Assembly (NCBI GenBank): GCA_051530055.1
Contig: CM121342.1
Location: 7,750,001-7,814,000 of the forward strand
Source: Neoechinorhynchus agilis
Taxonomy: Eukaryota; Acanthocephala
Length of the DNA: 64,000 nucleotides
Reading direction: 5' to 3'
Within the stretch, counting starts at the first letter, position 1; each line of letters starts with the position of its first letter. The position numbers and the translations under genes are program-made. The notes beneath the pieces are model-generated. The model made no database searches. It saw only the letters and a list, made by a program, of their open reading frames with translations, and was not told the DNA's origin. Positions 36,901 to 51,124 of this stretch are shown in pieces.

Positions 36901-37352
36901 TTTAAAAATATTTTAGTTGTTTTGTATTGCATGGCTCGCGTTTTTAAAAGACTTTTGTAGCGAAATATCGCAATAAATATATATTTAGAAGTGTTGTTTA
37001 GAAATCTTTAACCGGTAAAGAGTTTATTAAAGACGTTCAGTGAACGTCTTCGGGTTCATCATCTGTTGTCTGGTTATTAAAAGACGTTCCTAAAACGTCT
37101 TGGTGAAGACCTAAATAACACTTTTAATCATATAATCCGGTACCTTCTCAGGTACCGACGTTTTCACATCGATTGAGATATTTCGTTTCGTCAGTCCTTT
37201 AAAAATATTTTAGTTGTTTTGTATTGCATGGCTCGGGGTTTTAAAAGACTTTTGTAGCGAAATATCGCAATAAATATATATTTAGAAGTGTTGTTTAGAA
37301 ATCTTTAACCGGTAAAGAGTTTATTAAAGACGTTCAGTGAACCTCGTCGGAT
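33917..37352. repeat. satellite array, ~296-bp unit, about 11.6 copies
   Basis: The landmark catcgatt-gaaatattt recurs near 33,922, 34,216, 34,510, 34,808, 35,085, 35,381, 35,676, 35,976, 36,276, 36,573, 36,868 and 37,163, giving a period near 296 bp (one copy is ~20 bp short). Each unit holds hairpins: CGGTACC-ttctca-GGTACCG, AAGACGT-cccaaaa-ACGTCTT and GAACC-tcgtcg-GGTTC. Variants such as cggtaccttctcacgtaccg still keep a six-pair stem. On the minus strand each unit carries CTGACGAAGCGAAATATC and CTGATGATGAACCCGACGAG (or one-base variants), both resembling hammerhead ribozyme cores. The array ends 265 bp before the p97 start codon. Confidence 0.93.
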
Positions 37353-37616
37353 CTCTAATGTTTGGTCATCAGCAAATGAGCATTTTTTGCATTAAAACGC
37401 GATTCCCGTGCATGCAACGAATAAAACAGAAAACTTGAACCGCTCGCCTGGTAATCGCCGCATTGAGAACCAAAGTTCTGGAAGTTGCGTTTCCACGTCA
37501 TCTCGTGACTCAATGGACATGAATCGTTTTCATCAGGAAGAATCATAATGGAAATTTGTATGAAAAGATGTTGATTGCCCTTTCTGCATTTACGCTCCAT
37601 ATTCGTCCTTTTCAGA

Positions 37617-40491
<2,875 letters not shown>

Positions 40492-40811
40492 TTTAGGTTC
40501 TCAAGCTTTTCTCAAGGGAAAAATAAATGACAGTGAAAGAAATGTGTTCCGCTCGTTTCAATGGCTTATTTGGAATGAAACTCTAGCTGTCATCTCTTTT
40601 TGGAACGGAATTGTGAGTTTTCTAAGTACACTTGTTGCTAAACAGCTTCTTCTTATTTTTTCTCCAAAATTTTTATACGCATAAACGATTCAGTGTTTTT
40701 ATGGAATTGCATAATTTTTTTATTTGATATCAACCGAAAAAAGTGCGCTAATATATTTTTTAAACCCCTCACAGTTTAAGGATCATATTTTCTCGATTTC
40801 CAATTCTATAG

Positions 40812-41679
40812 ATGGCTCGCCGCTACGACACTCGTTCAACGATCTTTAGTCCCGAAGGTCGCCTCTACCAAGTGGAATACGCCCTGGAAGCTATTTCATC
40901 AGCGGGCACTTGTATTGGTATTCTAACAAAAGAAGGTGTTGTGCTAGCAGTTGAGCGGCGCCACACGAATCTCAAACTGCTGGACGATCTCACAACGTCA
41001 TCTTCAAAGAGCAAAGATTATTCATTTCCTCTATCAGACAAGCTATACATGGCAATCTCTGTCCTGTATTCTTTTCAAAAACAAGACAAAGTCTGCCTCT
41101 AAAGTTCACGACCGGATGTGTTGTGCAGTTGCTGGACTTACGTCGGACGCCAATGTGCTCATTAGCGATTTGAGAGCAATCGCGAAACGATACGAGTTGG
41201 TGTATCGCGAACAAGTTCCATGTGACTACCTCGTTTCCCAACTATGCAACCTTAAACATGCTTACACCCAATTCGGTGGAAAGCGTCCGTTTGGTGTTTC
41301 ATTCCTTTACGCAGGTTATGACAAGTATCGTGGTTATCAACTATTTCAAAGTGATCCATCTGGGAACTATTCCGGATGGAAGGCATACGCCATTGGATAC
41401 AATTCAACCGGAGCTAATAGTTATCTTCGACAAGAGTATAAATACGATGAAATGACCTTGGATCGAGCTAAAGTCCTTGCCGTTAGAAGTCTTTACAAAG
41501 CAGTCGATACGAGTAAACTAAAGGCTGATAAGTGCGAATGCGTGGTACTCGCTGGAAAGGGCGAAATTTTTGAACATATTAACAAAGAAGAAATCGAATC
41601 GCACATTGAAGAGTACGAAAAGTTTTTAAAGGAACAAGAAGATACTGCGAAGGAGTCCAGCGGTGGTAAACATTCTTAG
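40812..41679 (+). CDS. PSMA4: 20S proteasome subunit alpha type-4
   Basis: Alpha-ring subunit of the 20S proteasome, which gates and scaffolds the catalytic chamber in cytosol and nucleus. The alpha-type N-terminus [20 protein letters not shown] is diagnostic, followed by [47 protein letters not shown] and [17 protein letters not shown]. Exon 1 is 40812-41016 and exon 2 is 41105-41679, total 259 residues (human 261). The 88-nt intron between them starts attattc and ends ctctaaag. With these AT-AG ends the joined protein ([24 protein letters not shown]) has exactly the family's spacing. No GT donor gives the right frame. The sequence AAAG stands at both junctions, so the exact cut is ambiguous. 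The ATG follows directly on a pyrimidine-rich ...ctatag, 320 bp after the p97 stop. Confidence 0.93.
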
Positions 41680-41706
41680 AAGTTGAAGAAAAAATAAACT
41701 TTTTTC

Positions 41707-42294
41707 TTAACTATCTCGCTGGCGTGTACTTGAGATCAATTGCTTTTGAATCCTTCGACCGACGTTGTTTATCAAGTTTGCTGCTGTTATGATCAACTTG
41801 TTTGTTGCTGCAGGACTTGACCCAGATTTTGATAAGGTTGATGCACTCGCTTTCAAACGACAAGAACCTTCACGGTCCTTCTTAATCCAATTACTATTGA
41901 CGGAGTCTTCATCACGGTAAATGCCGTAGACCGAGTTGGAATAATGAGCATACTGACAAAAGTCCACTGCTTAATGGAATATCTTCGTAATTTCGAAAAA
42001 TAATATGGTCACTGTCCAAAGAAAAGCATAGTTTAATGAAGAACCTACACCAAAAGTGGCCCATCTGAAGGTTTGTTGACATTGTGACTCATTTTTCGTT
42101 GTGATTTTAGAAATGGTGGAAGACGGCATTGAACGAAAGTTATCGTTTGGGTCGTCAGTAACAAAAATAACTGGTTTCCTTTTCAACAAACACCACTCCA
42201 TGTGAGCCATTTCGGTTACTATTTGATTTTGTGATAAATGCACAAAATGGCTCACACGCGAGATCATATCGTTGGCGTCCGTTGCTAGTGACAA
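41707..42294 (-). CDS. possible small membrane protein, unknown
   Basis: Minus-strand frame of ~107 codons (42,294 to 41,971; first ATG at about 42,270) with a single hydrophobic segment, ATFGVGSSLNYAFLWTVTIL, near its end. A canonical 46-nt GT-AG intron (gtgacc...taagcag, about 41,966-42,011) could extend it by ~34 hydrophobic residues, or an overlapping 86-codon basic frame (41,967-41,707) may continue it. I do not recognise a family. It converges tail to tail with PSMA4. A minus-strand exon upstream (42,913-42,680) may belong to the same gene. Confidence 0.35.
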
Positions 42295-42679
42295 AATAAC
42301 TCATTGTGGGTTTATAGCCTTAAGCGCTTCATACCAAACGAACTTCCCTGTGTAAGAAATTTCGGGTACTATTTGATTTTGGATTAAATCAGATATTTTA
42401 AAAAATTCCAAAATAGATATTTTACGAGTTCACCTTCTTAATTTTCATTATCACGTATTTACCACAGTGTGTTTCGTTCAATATAATTGGGAATTTCCAT
42501 ATCGCAACTACTGCCGTAAATTTTTTCGAAGTCCGTCGTTTTTTTGTCAGTGTCCACTTCACTCTTTGCCATCAATAAAGTTTTACGCCGACAAAATACA
42601 TTGTATTTACTGTTAAAGTTTTAGAATCCTTATCGGCATTTCCCTAAAGGCAATATAATTGCTACAAATTGTTGAATTA

Positions 42680-42913
42680 TCACAAGGCTGCAAAAACTAA
42701 GACCTCATCCCGTATCGATGGACTTTTGTTGTACTGACGATCGCCTCCGTATACTTTTTCACTCCTCTGAGACTCATCTGTGAATCGATCCGGTGTTTCA
42801 TAGCACGTATTTATGATGGCTAATGGCTCAATTATTCGTGGATTTGTTTGTAACGCCTGTGCTCGCGAACGTCGCCGTTGGCGATCAACGCTGACGCTCG
42901 TAGCTCTGCTCAT
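42680..42913 (-). CDS. short unknown frame
   Basis: A 77-codon minus-strand frame (starting MSRATSVSVDRQRRRSRAQA) with near-normal amino-acid composition. No family recognised. It could be the first exon of the minus-strand gene at 42.3 kb, with a donor candidate gatgag|gtctta. Confidence 0.25.
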   Translation of the reverse strand: MSRATSVSVDRQRRRSRAQALQTNPRIIEPLAIINTCYETPDRFTDESQRSEKVYGGDRQYNKSPSIRDEVLVFAAL

Positions 42914-43047
42914 TTTTTTGAAAACGTCTGAGCAACTCTTATCGTCTTATTACATTTGGAAAGCGACGTTTTGGTTAGAGTCAAAAGGTCATGCTTCCAT
43001 GACAACCCTTTAATATTCTTCTTAGCTGAATTGAAAGTCTTTGAGAA

Positions 43048-43347
43048 ATGTCGTCAAGTGATTCAGATGGACATCCCTGCTCCAGTCAATCAGCCATGAC
43101 AAGCGAAACTTCATCAGATGTTCAATGCTGCCAATTGGGCATGTTTACAGACGCGGAACATTTATTTAGTGGGATAAGGAAAGCCGGACCAGTTTACTGT
43201 CATATGATGCGTGATGGTCAGTGGATGTGTGAAGATTTGGACGCACTGGTTGATCGCATTCGACAAGCGCCGAAAAGCGCAGATCCCGATAATACCGTCG
43301 ATATATATTGCGATTCACGATGGGGATTATCTTACCGTTCAATTTAA
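43048..43347 (+). CDS. small unknown protein, 99 residues
   Basis: Starts MSSSDSDGHPCSSQSAMTSE (Ser/Thr-rich, acidic) and goes on to a compact, conserved-looking region (MFTDAEHLFSGIRKAGPVYC, DALVDRIRQAP) ending GLSYRSI. No family recognised; no membrane segment or signal peptide. The sequence cttcttag lies 24 nt before the ATG, as for a splice or trans-splice acceptor. An aataaa (43,354-43,359) follows the stop closely. Same strand as p97, PSMA4 and YARS2. Confidence 0.5.
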   Translation: MSSSDSDGHPCSSQSAMTSETSSDVQCCQLGMFTDAEHLFSGIRKAGPVYCHMMRDGQWMCEDLDALVDRIRQAPKSADPDNTVDIYCDSRWGLSYRSI

Positions 43348-43663
43348 TTTTAGAATAAATTCATCGACGTAGTGTAATGAGCTACTTGGGTTGCTAGCGT
43401 ATAGTCTTTAGTCAAAATAAACGCTTAGATTTATTCAGTAACTGCTGTGTATTTGAAACTTTGATAGGAATCCGCTTTCGAAAATAAACTTACAATGAGA
43501 CGAGCGAACAGCGAAACGTTTTTGATTCCTGCAGTACTAACGAACAAGATAAAGCCAATCCGCCCATTTGTTTTGGATTCGCTGTCAATTAAGTTCCATC
43601 CCAAATCAAATTTCTGTCGAATTAAATTGTTTCCGCTGACTGAATTTCTTCTTTTAGATCACA

Positions 43664-46420
43664 ATGAAGATTCTGAGCCTGAATCCGTCCCGCGTCCATC
43701 TCACCTTCGTCCGCCTCTATACTAATCGAAATATCACCAAATTGCGTGAGCGCGGTTTATTCCTTGAGATTCTCCCAACCGAGAGGTATTAAGAACGTTC
43801 ATTTAAAACCACTTTACTCATTATCGCTTAGCCAACAGATCGTTGATCAGCTCACAAGGACACCTCAATCGGTGTACTGTGGATTCGATCCAACTTCACC
43901 ATCTCTTCACATTGGGCATCTACTCTGCCTTATAAACCTTATCCATTGCCAACGAGCGGGACATCAGCCTATCGTTGTAGTAAGATTCCATTTTTGAATC
44001 TTTGTGATTTGATTGTCTATGCTTTTGTTAGATTGGTGGAGCTACCGCTATTCTTGGAGATCCGAGTGGTCATGACAAAGAGAGAGTTCCTCTGGACGAT
44101 ACAAGGGTTGTTGAAAATTCAATGGCTATTCAGCACACGGTCAAGAGTGTGTTCGATAATCATCAAAAATATTTTTGGAAACAACAGGATCATTTAGCTC
44201 CTGTTTAGTAAGTATATAATATATTTTTGAGCTTACTTAAGTCAACTAGATTTATTCGTAATAGTAAAATTAGCCTGAAAAAGGTGAAAATAGTTTCTCG
44301 TTTTATTTATCGACGAATTTGTTATTGTAGTCCTTGGAAAAATCGGTTCTTCGGGTCAATCCTCATTTTATATAACCGCTAAAGAAATATTGAAAAGGCC
44401 TCAAATTAACCCGAAATTATTCATGCATTCAATTGTTATTTATTTTTGCATCTGCAACCGTATTTCATGCTCAATTTTAAGGCGTTAAGAATCTTAAGAA
44501 TGTCAAGTGCTTTTCCATAGTGCAGCATTAGCCAACTAGAATAGTTCTAGGTTTTTATGCATATTGGAGATCAATTTTTTTATTAAGTATCCTGAACAAT
44601 CTTCAATGGTATGAGAGAATGAACGTGATTAATTTTCTGTCTAAATATGGAAAAGACTTTCGCCTGGGAGATCTTTTATCAAGAAAAACGTAAGTACAAT
44701 AAACCGTTCTCGCGGTAGCAAATATTTCTCTAGTGTGCGAGATAGAATGGAAAGTTCCTCTTCCGGTGGATTATCCGTGACTGAATTTTGTTACCAAATA
44801 TTTCAAGCTTATGATTGGTTCCATTTATCACAGAAATATGGATGCAGGTTTCAGGTTGTACCGATTACTGTTTTGCAGAAAAATTTGTAAAAATGGGTTT
44901 TTTGTAGATTGGTGGCAATGACCAACAAGGAAACATAAGAACGGGCATTGAGTTCCTCAAGCGGCATCTTGATCTTAATGTCTATGGTCTTTCTTGCCCT
45001 TTGTTAGTGGACAATCGCGGCTTTAAATTAGGCAAATCAAGTCCACTACGACAACGATTCTGGCTCAACAAAACGATGTCTTCGCCGTTCGATATTTATC
45101 AGGTTAGTTTCTTCAAACGATCCTTCTTTACATTGATTTAGCATTTTCGAAATGTATCGGACTCCCAAGTTGAACAGTATCTTAAACTGTTCACTTTTAT
45201 TCCCGATATAGAAATAAGTAATATCATGAGAGAACACATTCGGAACCCAGAACGGTACAAGGCACAAGTCATTCTGGCCAAAAATGTTGTTCATCTCGTT
45301 CATGGAGGTATGTTAAATCCTTCTTTAAAGATTTTACCCTTTTACATACGTGTTTTTCAAGTTACTGAATTATGTTAAAGTTGTTTCGAAGACATTTAGA
45401 ACCTTTGAATTGAACATGCGATACTGCTGGACTCGTAAAGTTCGGCTGATTGCAAACAATTTTGTCTATTTATAATAAATCGTAAAATTTGTCTATGAAC
45501 AATCACAACGATTAATAGTTTAGATCGTTTTTAATCGTTTAAATTTCCGCGATTTAAGTTGTATTTTTGTTCTGATTTGCCTCTCTTAGGATGATTAAAA
45601 TAGGAACTTGTCTTTGTTACAATTTAATTTTTAAATGTTTGAATTTTTTCTCGTTATAAACCTTCACCTATTTTATAGAGTCGTGCACAAGGTGAAAAAT
45701 AAATTATATCTTAATGATGGAACTTCAAGCTCTTAGAAAATTACTTTAATCTTCAATGTAATCAACAAATCAAAAAATTATTTTTAGTTTTTCATATTGA
45801 AACGTTCTACTTGACACCAGATGAACCTTAAATTATCTTCTTAAATAGATAGTCGATAAGAGATAAAAAATTCCTTCTATCATGGGTCGCTCTATCTACT
45901 TAAGATATTGAAGCTATTTTAGATTTTAGTTGAATTTATTTCTATCTCATTTTTAATACATTCGTTTTTTAGACGAAGGCCTGGAGGATGCATTGCTTTG
46001 TACGGAGGCTTTATTCTCACAAAAGACTGAAGCTCTCGCCAAATTAAACATGGTCCAGCTCGAACGGCTCTTTCTAAACATTCCATCGATAAATTTAGCG
46101 TATGAACCTGGTAAATATTTCTTATCGAAGTTTCAATTTTACAATTTATTATTGCAGGGTTAACACTGAAGCGAATGATTGTGCAGACCAGACATTGTGA
46201 GACTGAAATCGATGCTGAAAATTTGATCCAAAAGGGAGCCGTGTATTTGAACCATGTTCGTATTACTAATCCGGATGTTGTGATTCTGAACGACGAGCAT
46301 GTGCTTCCTAGCAAATGCAGTGTTTTGATGATCGGTTAGTATAAACATAAGGTCTCAAGTTATTTGAGTTCTATTTTAGGAAAGAAAGCGTACTTTCTTA
46401 TCAGGTGGCAAAATACGTGA
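43664..46420 (+). CDS. YARS2: mitochondrial tyrosyl-tRNA synthetase
   Basis: Class I synthetase that charges mitochondrial tRNA-Tyr. Ten exons: 43664-43785, 43832-43979, 44032-44207, 44588-44689, 44734-44854, 44908-45102, 45142-45307, 45973-46110, 46158-46334 and 46380-46420, all GT-AG, summing to 461 residues (human 477). A basic leader ([20 protein letters not shown]) fits mitochondrial import. The catalytic HIGH motif is in [10 protein letters not shown] (exon 2), tyrosine-pocket features in [13 protein letters not shown] (exon 3) and [11 protein letters not shown] (exon 5), the tRNA/ATP loop in [10 protein letters not shown], and the KMSKS-type loop in GFKLGKSS (exon 6). The C-terminal S4-like domain ends [14 protein letters not shown]. 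The ATG lies 6 nt after cttcttttag, a likely trans-splice site. Introns run 38 to ~665 nt. Confidence 0.93.
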
Positions 46421-46559
46421 TCGCAAATGGAGCTCTTGTTGACTTTTTAGAATATGACAATTGTTTATTTGAACGTGCTGGTGCTGAAAGACGGACATTA
46501 TTTTTGATTAACTGTAATCAGATCGCTGTTCTAAGGTCAAAACGCATAACTAATATTTT

Positions 46560-49040
46560 AACATAATGACTTTTTCACTATGTTTTTTCATTCCGACACC
46601 GCCTTAATTCCTGGTTACACTTCTTTACACAATTACAGAGGCGAACGTACAGGGGGTGGTCTCCATTTTCATTCGATCCGCTTTCCCTTATTCCCTCTTC
46701 AACTCAGTTCCTTACAAATCACCATATTTAGAGTACATCTATACAACCCTCTCTCTCAAACCGGTATATATCGTCCTCATTCAGCCAATCAACAAATAGC
46801 ATCGCAGAAGATCGATGCACTAATAGCAAATCTGCACTCTCTTGGTCTTGAACATCTAATCATTCTCGGTAAATAGAAATAATCTTCCTACACCTTGACT
46901 TCGTTCAGTCAGGACAATTTCTTACCTGCCAAAACTCACACCACGTCCAATATCATCCTCAGACCATTGAACAGTACTCCTTTCTCCCTCCGCTCCTCCT
47001 CAACCCGTCCGGTCAGTCCCCTTTACCGTCTAGAATAAAAGAGATCAACGCATATTCGCATTTACGAAATTGTTCTCCCAGAATCTCCATTCACACAGAA
47101 AATCTATTTTTCGCCCGGATCCCTCACAGGCAATGCTTTCTCTCACGAACATACTTTCTCATGACTGCATCTAATCCCGGAACAACCGTTCGCCTTTCAA
47201 GCTGCGATCCACCTTGGATTTCCCATTCTTTGAAAATGCTCCAAATAAAGGTTAATAAAATCATACCACACATGTAGTCCTGATATTCTCCGTCTTCAAT
47301 TATCTCTTGCTCATCGATTCTAAACTCACACAAGACCTTTTATGCACATAAACTCGCCTCTGGTTGAAAAACACAAAAAACGCCCTATGCATAGAAAGGC
47401 AAAAACTTTTCTCTAACCTCTCAAACTCCGGCTTCCTCTTTACACCAAACTCTATCAATGTGCAACTTTATGACTGTCATTCGAACACAAACAAATAGTC
47501 ATCCCCTTCCAGATCTACACCACCGTTCTCAGCTTCTACTGCTTCACCTCCCATGATTTCCACGTATGATATTCTCATGCCTCCTCGGAAACTACCACGC
47601 AAATCATCCACTAACTTTCCCATTCCCTACTGGGCTCTACGCTTTATCACCCCTGATTTAATTGATCCACTAACCCATATAATCAACCAAAGTTTCAAGG
47701 CCGGAACCTTCTCTAATTGCCTTAAAACAGATCGGGCAAACCTGCTCCCGAAAGCAGCTAGACTTGTATTCATCTCAAGTTTTCGACCCATCTCTTTCTT
47801 ACCTTCCTTCTTTAAAATCTTAGAGAGATGCTTTAAAGCACACCTTCTATCAATCTTCATTCTAAAAATTACACTTATTCAATTCGGTTTCCGGCCCAAA
47901 TTTTCGTGTACGGATGCTCTTCTGTCATATAATTTTCTAGTCTTTATAATCTTGATGCACACCCATCATTTATCTCTCAACTCATCCAAATCGACATTCA
48001 CAAAGCTTTCGGTTCCATCGATCAAAAAAGGAACTTGTCAATAAGTCCAAGGACTTCATTGCAAACATCCTGAAGTTCTTTTTCGATCACAAAACGGTAG
48101 TTTTTAGTCGTGCTCTAAACTTGGTCTTGCCACCTTGCAAATCAAATGGTTGAAATTCTTCCTAAACAATAGATTACAATTTATCGAAATAGGGAACATT
48201 GCCTCGAACACTAGTTCTCAACAAATGAGTCCCAAGGGTCCTCTTCTCTCCCCCATTCTTTTCAACATTTTCCTGAATAATCTTATTCCATCCTCTTTTT
48301 ATTCTAAATACTTTTTGTATGCTGATGATCTTACAATCATTACGCACGGCTCCCCTCTCACTCTCAATTACTTCTAACGAGATTTCTCACGTTCAAGCAT
48401 TTTGCTCTTCTAAATGTCTTACAATTAACTGAACCAAGTGCTTCGAAATCGTCCCCTCAATCTCAAATAGCCCTTCCGATCAGCCGCTTCGTCCTTTTCC
48501 TATCAATCTTGTGTACCCTCGTCGTATACTTGGTCTTCATTTTCAGAAAAATCTAAAGTGAAACAAGCACATATCAATTTCGTTGCACAAAGGATCCATT
48601 AAGCTCTATCTTCTTAAACGCCTTCCATTCCTCCGATTATACCTTAAGTACTTTTATATGCCATGTCATCCTACCAACGCTCACCCACGCAAATCCTACT
48701 TTCTGCAATTTTTTAAACTATTCCAAAAACTAAAATACATTTCATCAGATGTGCGCTCTTTTTGCTCCTTCCAACTCGTGCCTTTAGAAGAACGCCTCGC
48801 TCTAATATTTAAAAAGTAATCAGAGCGCTTTCATTCTCTTCCTCCTCTTAGATTTCTACCACACATTCCTCCCTTTACTAACACTTACAACATTTGCGTC
48901 GCCCAACATTTTCCATCTTTCAGTTCCTCGCACAGCGCTCTTTCTTCCCCGCAGCTCAATCCTCCAAATACGAATCGATTCGGAGGAAAGAGCGGAAAAC
49001 AACAACCTTACAACTAAACGTTTATGAGCTGCGAAGATGG
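46560..49040 (+). mobile_element. second LINE, Jockey-like, degraded
   Basis: Order on the plus strand: endonuclease segment (46,580 on, RGERTGGGLHFHSIRFP), RT with FRPISFLPSFFKILERCF (about 47,775), FGFRPKFSCTDALLSYNF (47,885), SPKGPLLSPILFNIFLN (48,230) and the catalytic YADDLTI (48,318). The C-terminal part continues to about 49,020. The reading frame is broken repeatedly. The RT differs from the LINE at 12-16.5 kb, so it is another family. Confidence 0.8.
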
Positions 49041-49734
49041 AACAATGAAAACCCGGCCAAAACTCACAAGTTTCACTGGATACTTGAGTTGCATAGCTCA
49101 ATGGCTTGTATTTTCCCAAATCAAACCTACATATTCTGAGTTTTACTCTCTAGATTGTTTTAAGGTTTACTCTATTCTATCAGTCGTTTTTCACACTCTT
49201 CGTAAATCGATCATTTGCATATCCGATAATCCTGCATTCGATTTCCAAAAAACACAAAAAAGCTTCAATCGATAAAATAACGCTTTCCCAGGAGTGATGG
49301 GTTTTTCTTAACTGGACGAACTGAATAACAACAACTTTCTTCTTGCTTTTCCTTTCTCGGGGTCGCACAGTTCACACACCCCTCCGCCCCGTTTCTCTCT
49401 CAAATGTCGGTCCTCAGCCGCACAATCTTTCAATCGTTTTCTCGACCTTCCGCACCTCCTGGACCCTTAGATTTCCATTTCCTCTTTCGAATGAATCGAT
49501 TCGGCTCTTCATATTTCACCATATCACTCCATTTGATCCTCCGTTTCGTGATATCTTTCTTCACCTGAGCCCCGGACCGCCTTATTTGGGATCATTCTTG
49601 CCTGGTCACCCCTGACCTCTATGGATATTTCGTATGGGTCCGTCGCTTTCTCGTTTTTCATGCTTTTTTAATTTTTTTAGGTTTAAATTTATTTAACCAA
49701 AAGCAAGCATACAAAATTTATAGTTTCTTCGACG
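49041..49734. other. intergenic / probable LINE 3' sequence
   Basis: C- and T-rich stretch (49,340-49,640) without a recognised gene; may be the 3' trailer of the LINE. Confidence 0.3.
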
Positions 49735-49945
49735 CCCCTATTCATCGGCGCTGGCCAAAATGCTAGCCGCATTGCCCCGCTGCACCGCAATGCTTATTTT
49801 TTGCACCAAGAACGACGTCGATCTTGGCTCTCCAGTCGCCGCGTTGATTCGTTTCCCTAAGTTCTTCACGCGGGCCAGTGCCGACCCTCCCAAGGCCGTT
49901 TCCACACCGAAGGGGACAAAATGGTAATTTCGGATTAGCTCCCCT
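49735..49945 (-). mobile_element. LINE C-terminal fragment, open frame
   Basis: A minus-strand frame of 73 codons, the cleanest copy of the recurring LINE end: IRNYHFVPFGVETALGGSA, then LGKRINAATGEPRSTSFLVQ and ISIAVQRGNAASILASADE-stop. Same domain as at 0.6, 19.6 and 24.1 kb. No RT precedes it. Confidence 0.8.
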
Positions 49946-49950
49946 TTGAT

Positions 49951-50064
49951 TATTGACATTTTGCAACCTTATTAACCTCCCCGATGACTGATTTATTTGT
50001 ACGAATTTTCGTCTGCATGCAGGTAAGTCATCGGGGAGGTTAATAAGGTTGCACAATGTCAATA
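49951..50064. repeat. long near-perfect hairpin
   Basis: Arms 49,951-49,989 and 50,026-50,064 pair over about 39 positions with one or two mismatches or bulges (left arm includes aaccttattaacctccccga; right arm includes tcggggaggttaataaggtt), around a 36-nt loop. It could be a foldback element or a pri-miRNA-like hairpin. It sits between a LINE fragment and tRNA-Phe. Confidence 0.85.
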
Positions 50065-50151
50065 AAGTTTTTTTCTGACTCTGACCTCTGTGAATGGTCG
50101 AATTTTTAATGCCGCCACCGTTGAAGCTCTGTGCTGTCTGACACCGCTTTG

Positions 50152-50224
50152 TGCCGAGACCGTGGATCGAACACGGGACCTTTAGATCTTCAGTCTAACG
50201 CTCTCCCAACTGAGCTATCTCGGC
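50152..50224 (-). tRNA. tRNA-Phe (GAA)
   Basis: 73 nt including discriminator A. Acceptor GCCGAGA/TCTCGGC, D-arm GCTC/GAGC, anticodon arm TTAGA-CTGAAGA-TCTAA giving anticodon GAA, 5-nt variable loop, T-arm CCGTG-TTCGATC-CACGG, all pairs intact. It delivers phenylalanine to UUU/UUC codons. No run of four T follows within ~90 nt, so the Pol III terminator is not evident. Confidence 0.95.
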
Positions 50225-51124
50225 TTACGACTTTCTTCTAAATATTATACTGTATTATGGTGCTGTCACCGAGAAATGGTGATTTTATTTCACCGATAAT
50301 ACAGATGAATTTAGGATTACATTCGGGTGGTTAGATATGCTATTATTTAGGTCACTTGTCAACACCCGATGGGGATCATTAAAAAAGAATGTATATTTCG
50401 ACTGATTGAATCAGTCATTGTCAATTCTATCTAAAAATTAGCTGGTATTAGTCACAAACGCACGACATGATTGTTCGTTTTGACTCAGGAACCCGGGATC
50501 ATCAACTCCGTAGGCAAAGACCCGACTCCCTTTGTGCATTTAGGCCCACTATATGTAATTGGAGGCTTTGTTGCCTGTTCCATCGTGTTGGCCATTTCAA
50601 TATGTATATCGACTCTTATAAGTCCATGGAATTTTATCTTTTCCATACATAGAACTAAGTCTTATCAAACCCAATTGAGTTTGTGGTTCATTCTAAATGA
50701 TTTAAAATCGCCGAAGTCGTATCGCCGCATCGTAACGGAGACATATTTCTTTGAATAATACATTGTTTCACCTTCGCAGGCTATTTCGCAGTCTTTGCAG
50801 GGGATGTACTATACTACATCAGGACTAGTTTTTAGCTGAGGTTTTCGTTTAATGATACACCCATGATAGCCGGGGTTCTCTTGTGATATAGGCGAACGGA
50901 GCATTTTAGATTTCCCAGGATCATGCGTAAAAGATTAGAGCAAAAGTCATCAATGAATTCCGATCGAATGAATGTCATTGCTAGTTTTTCGATCGGTAGA
51001 TTAGTTCGGATATACCACTCTTTTTTATAAGACTGCCGTTTCGCCCAATCCGGATTGTCCCTTCTTTCCAACATGTATTTGATGTTCTTGATCGCTTTGA
51101 ATTTTATTGTCTGAAAACGTGATT
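50225..51124. other. intergenic; one possible exon
   Basis: At about 50,480-50,757 (plus strand) an open stretch after a tttgactcag acceptor-like site encodes a hydrophobic segment (LYVIGGFVACSIVLAISICI) and could be an exon of an unidentified membrane protein. No partner exons found. Nothing else recognised. Confidence 0.3.

Noticed and set aside
33917-37352. CRISPR-like array
   Set aside because: Units are ~296 bp and wholly repeated, with no short repeat/unique spacer pattern; animal genome.
40951-41104. upstream part of the second PSMA4 frame as coding
   Set aside because: Its sequence has no proteasome similarity until VHDRM; it is intron and shadow of exon 1.
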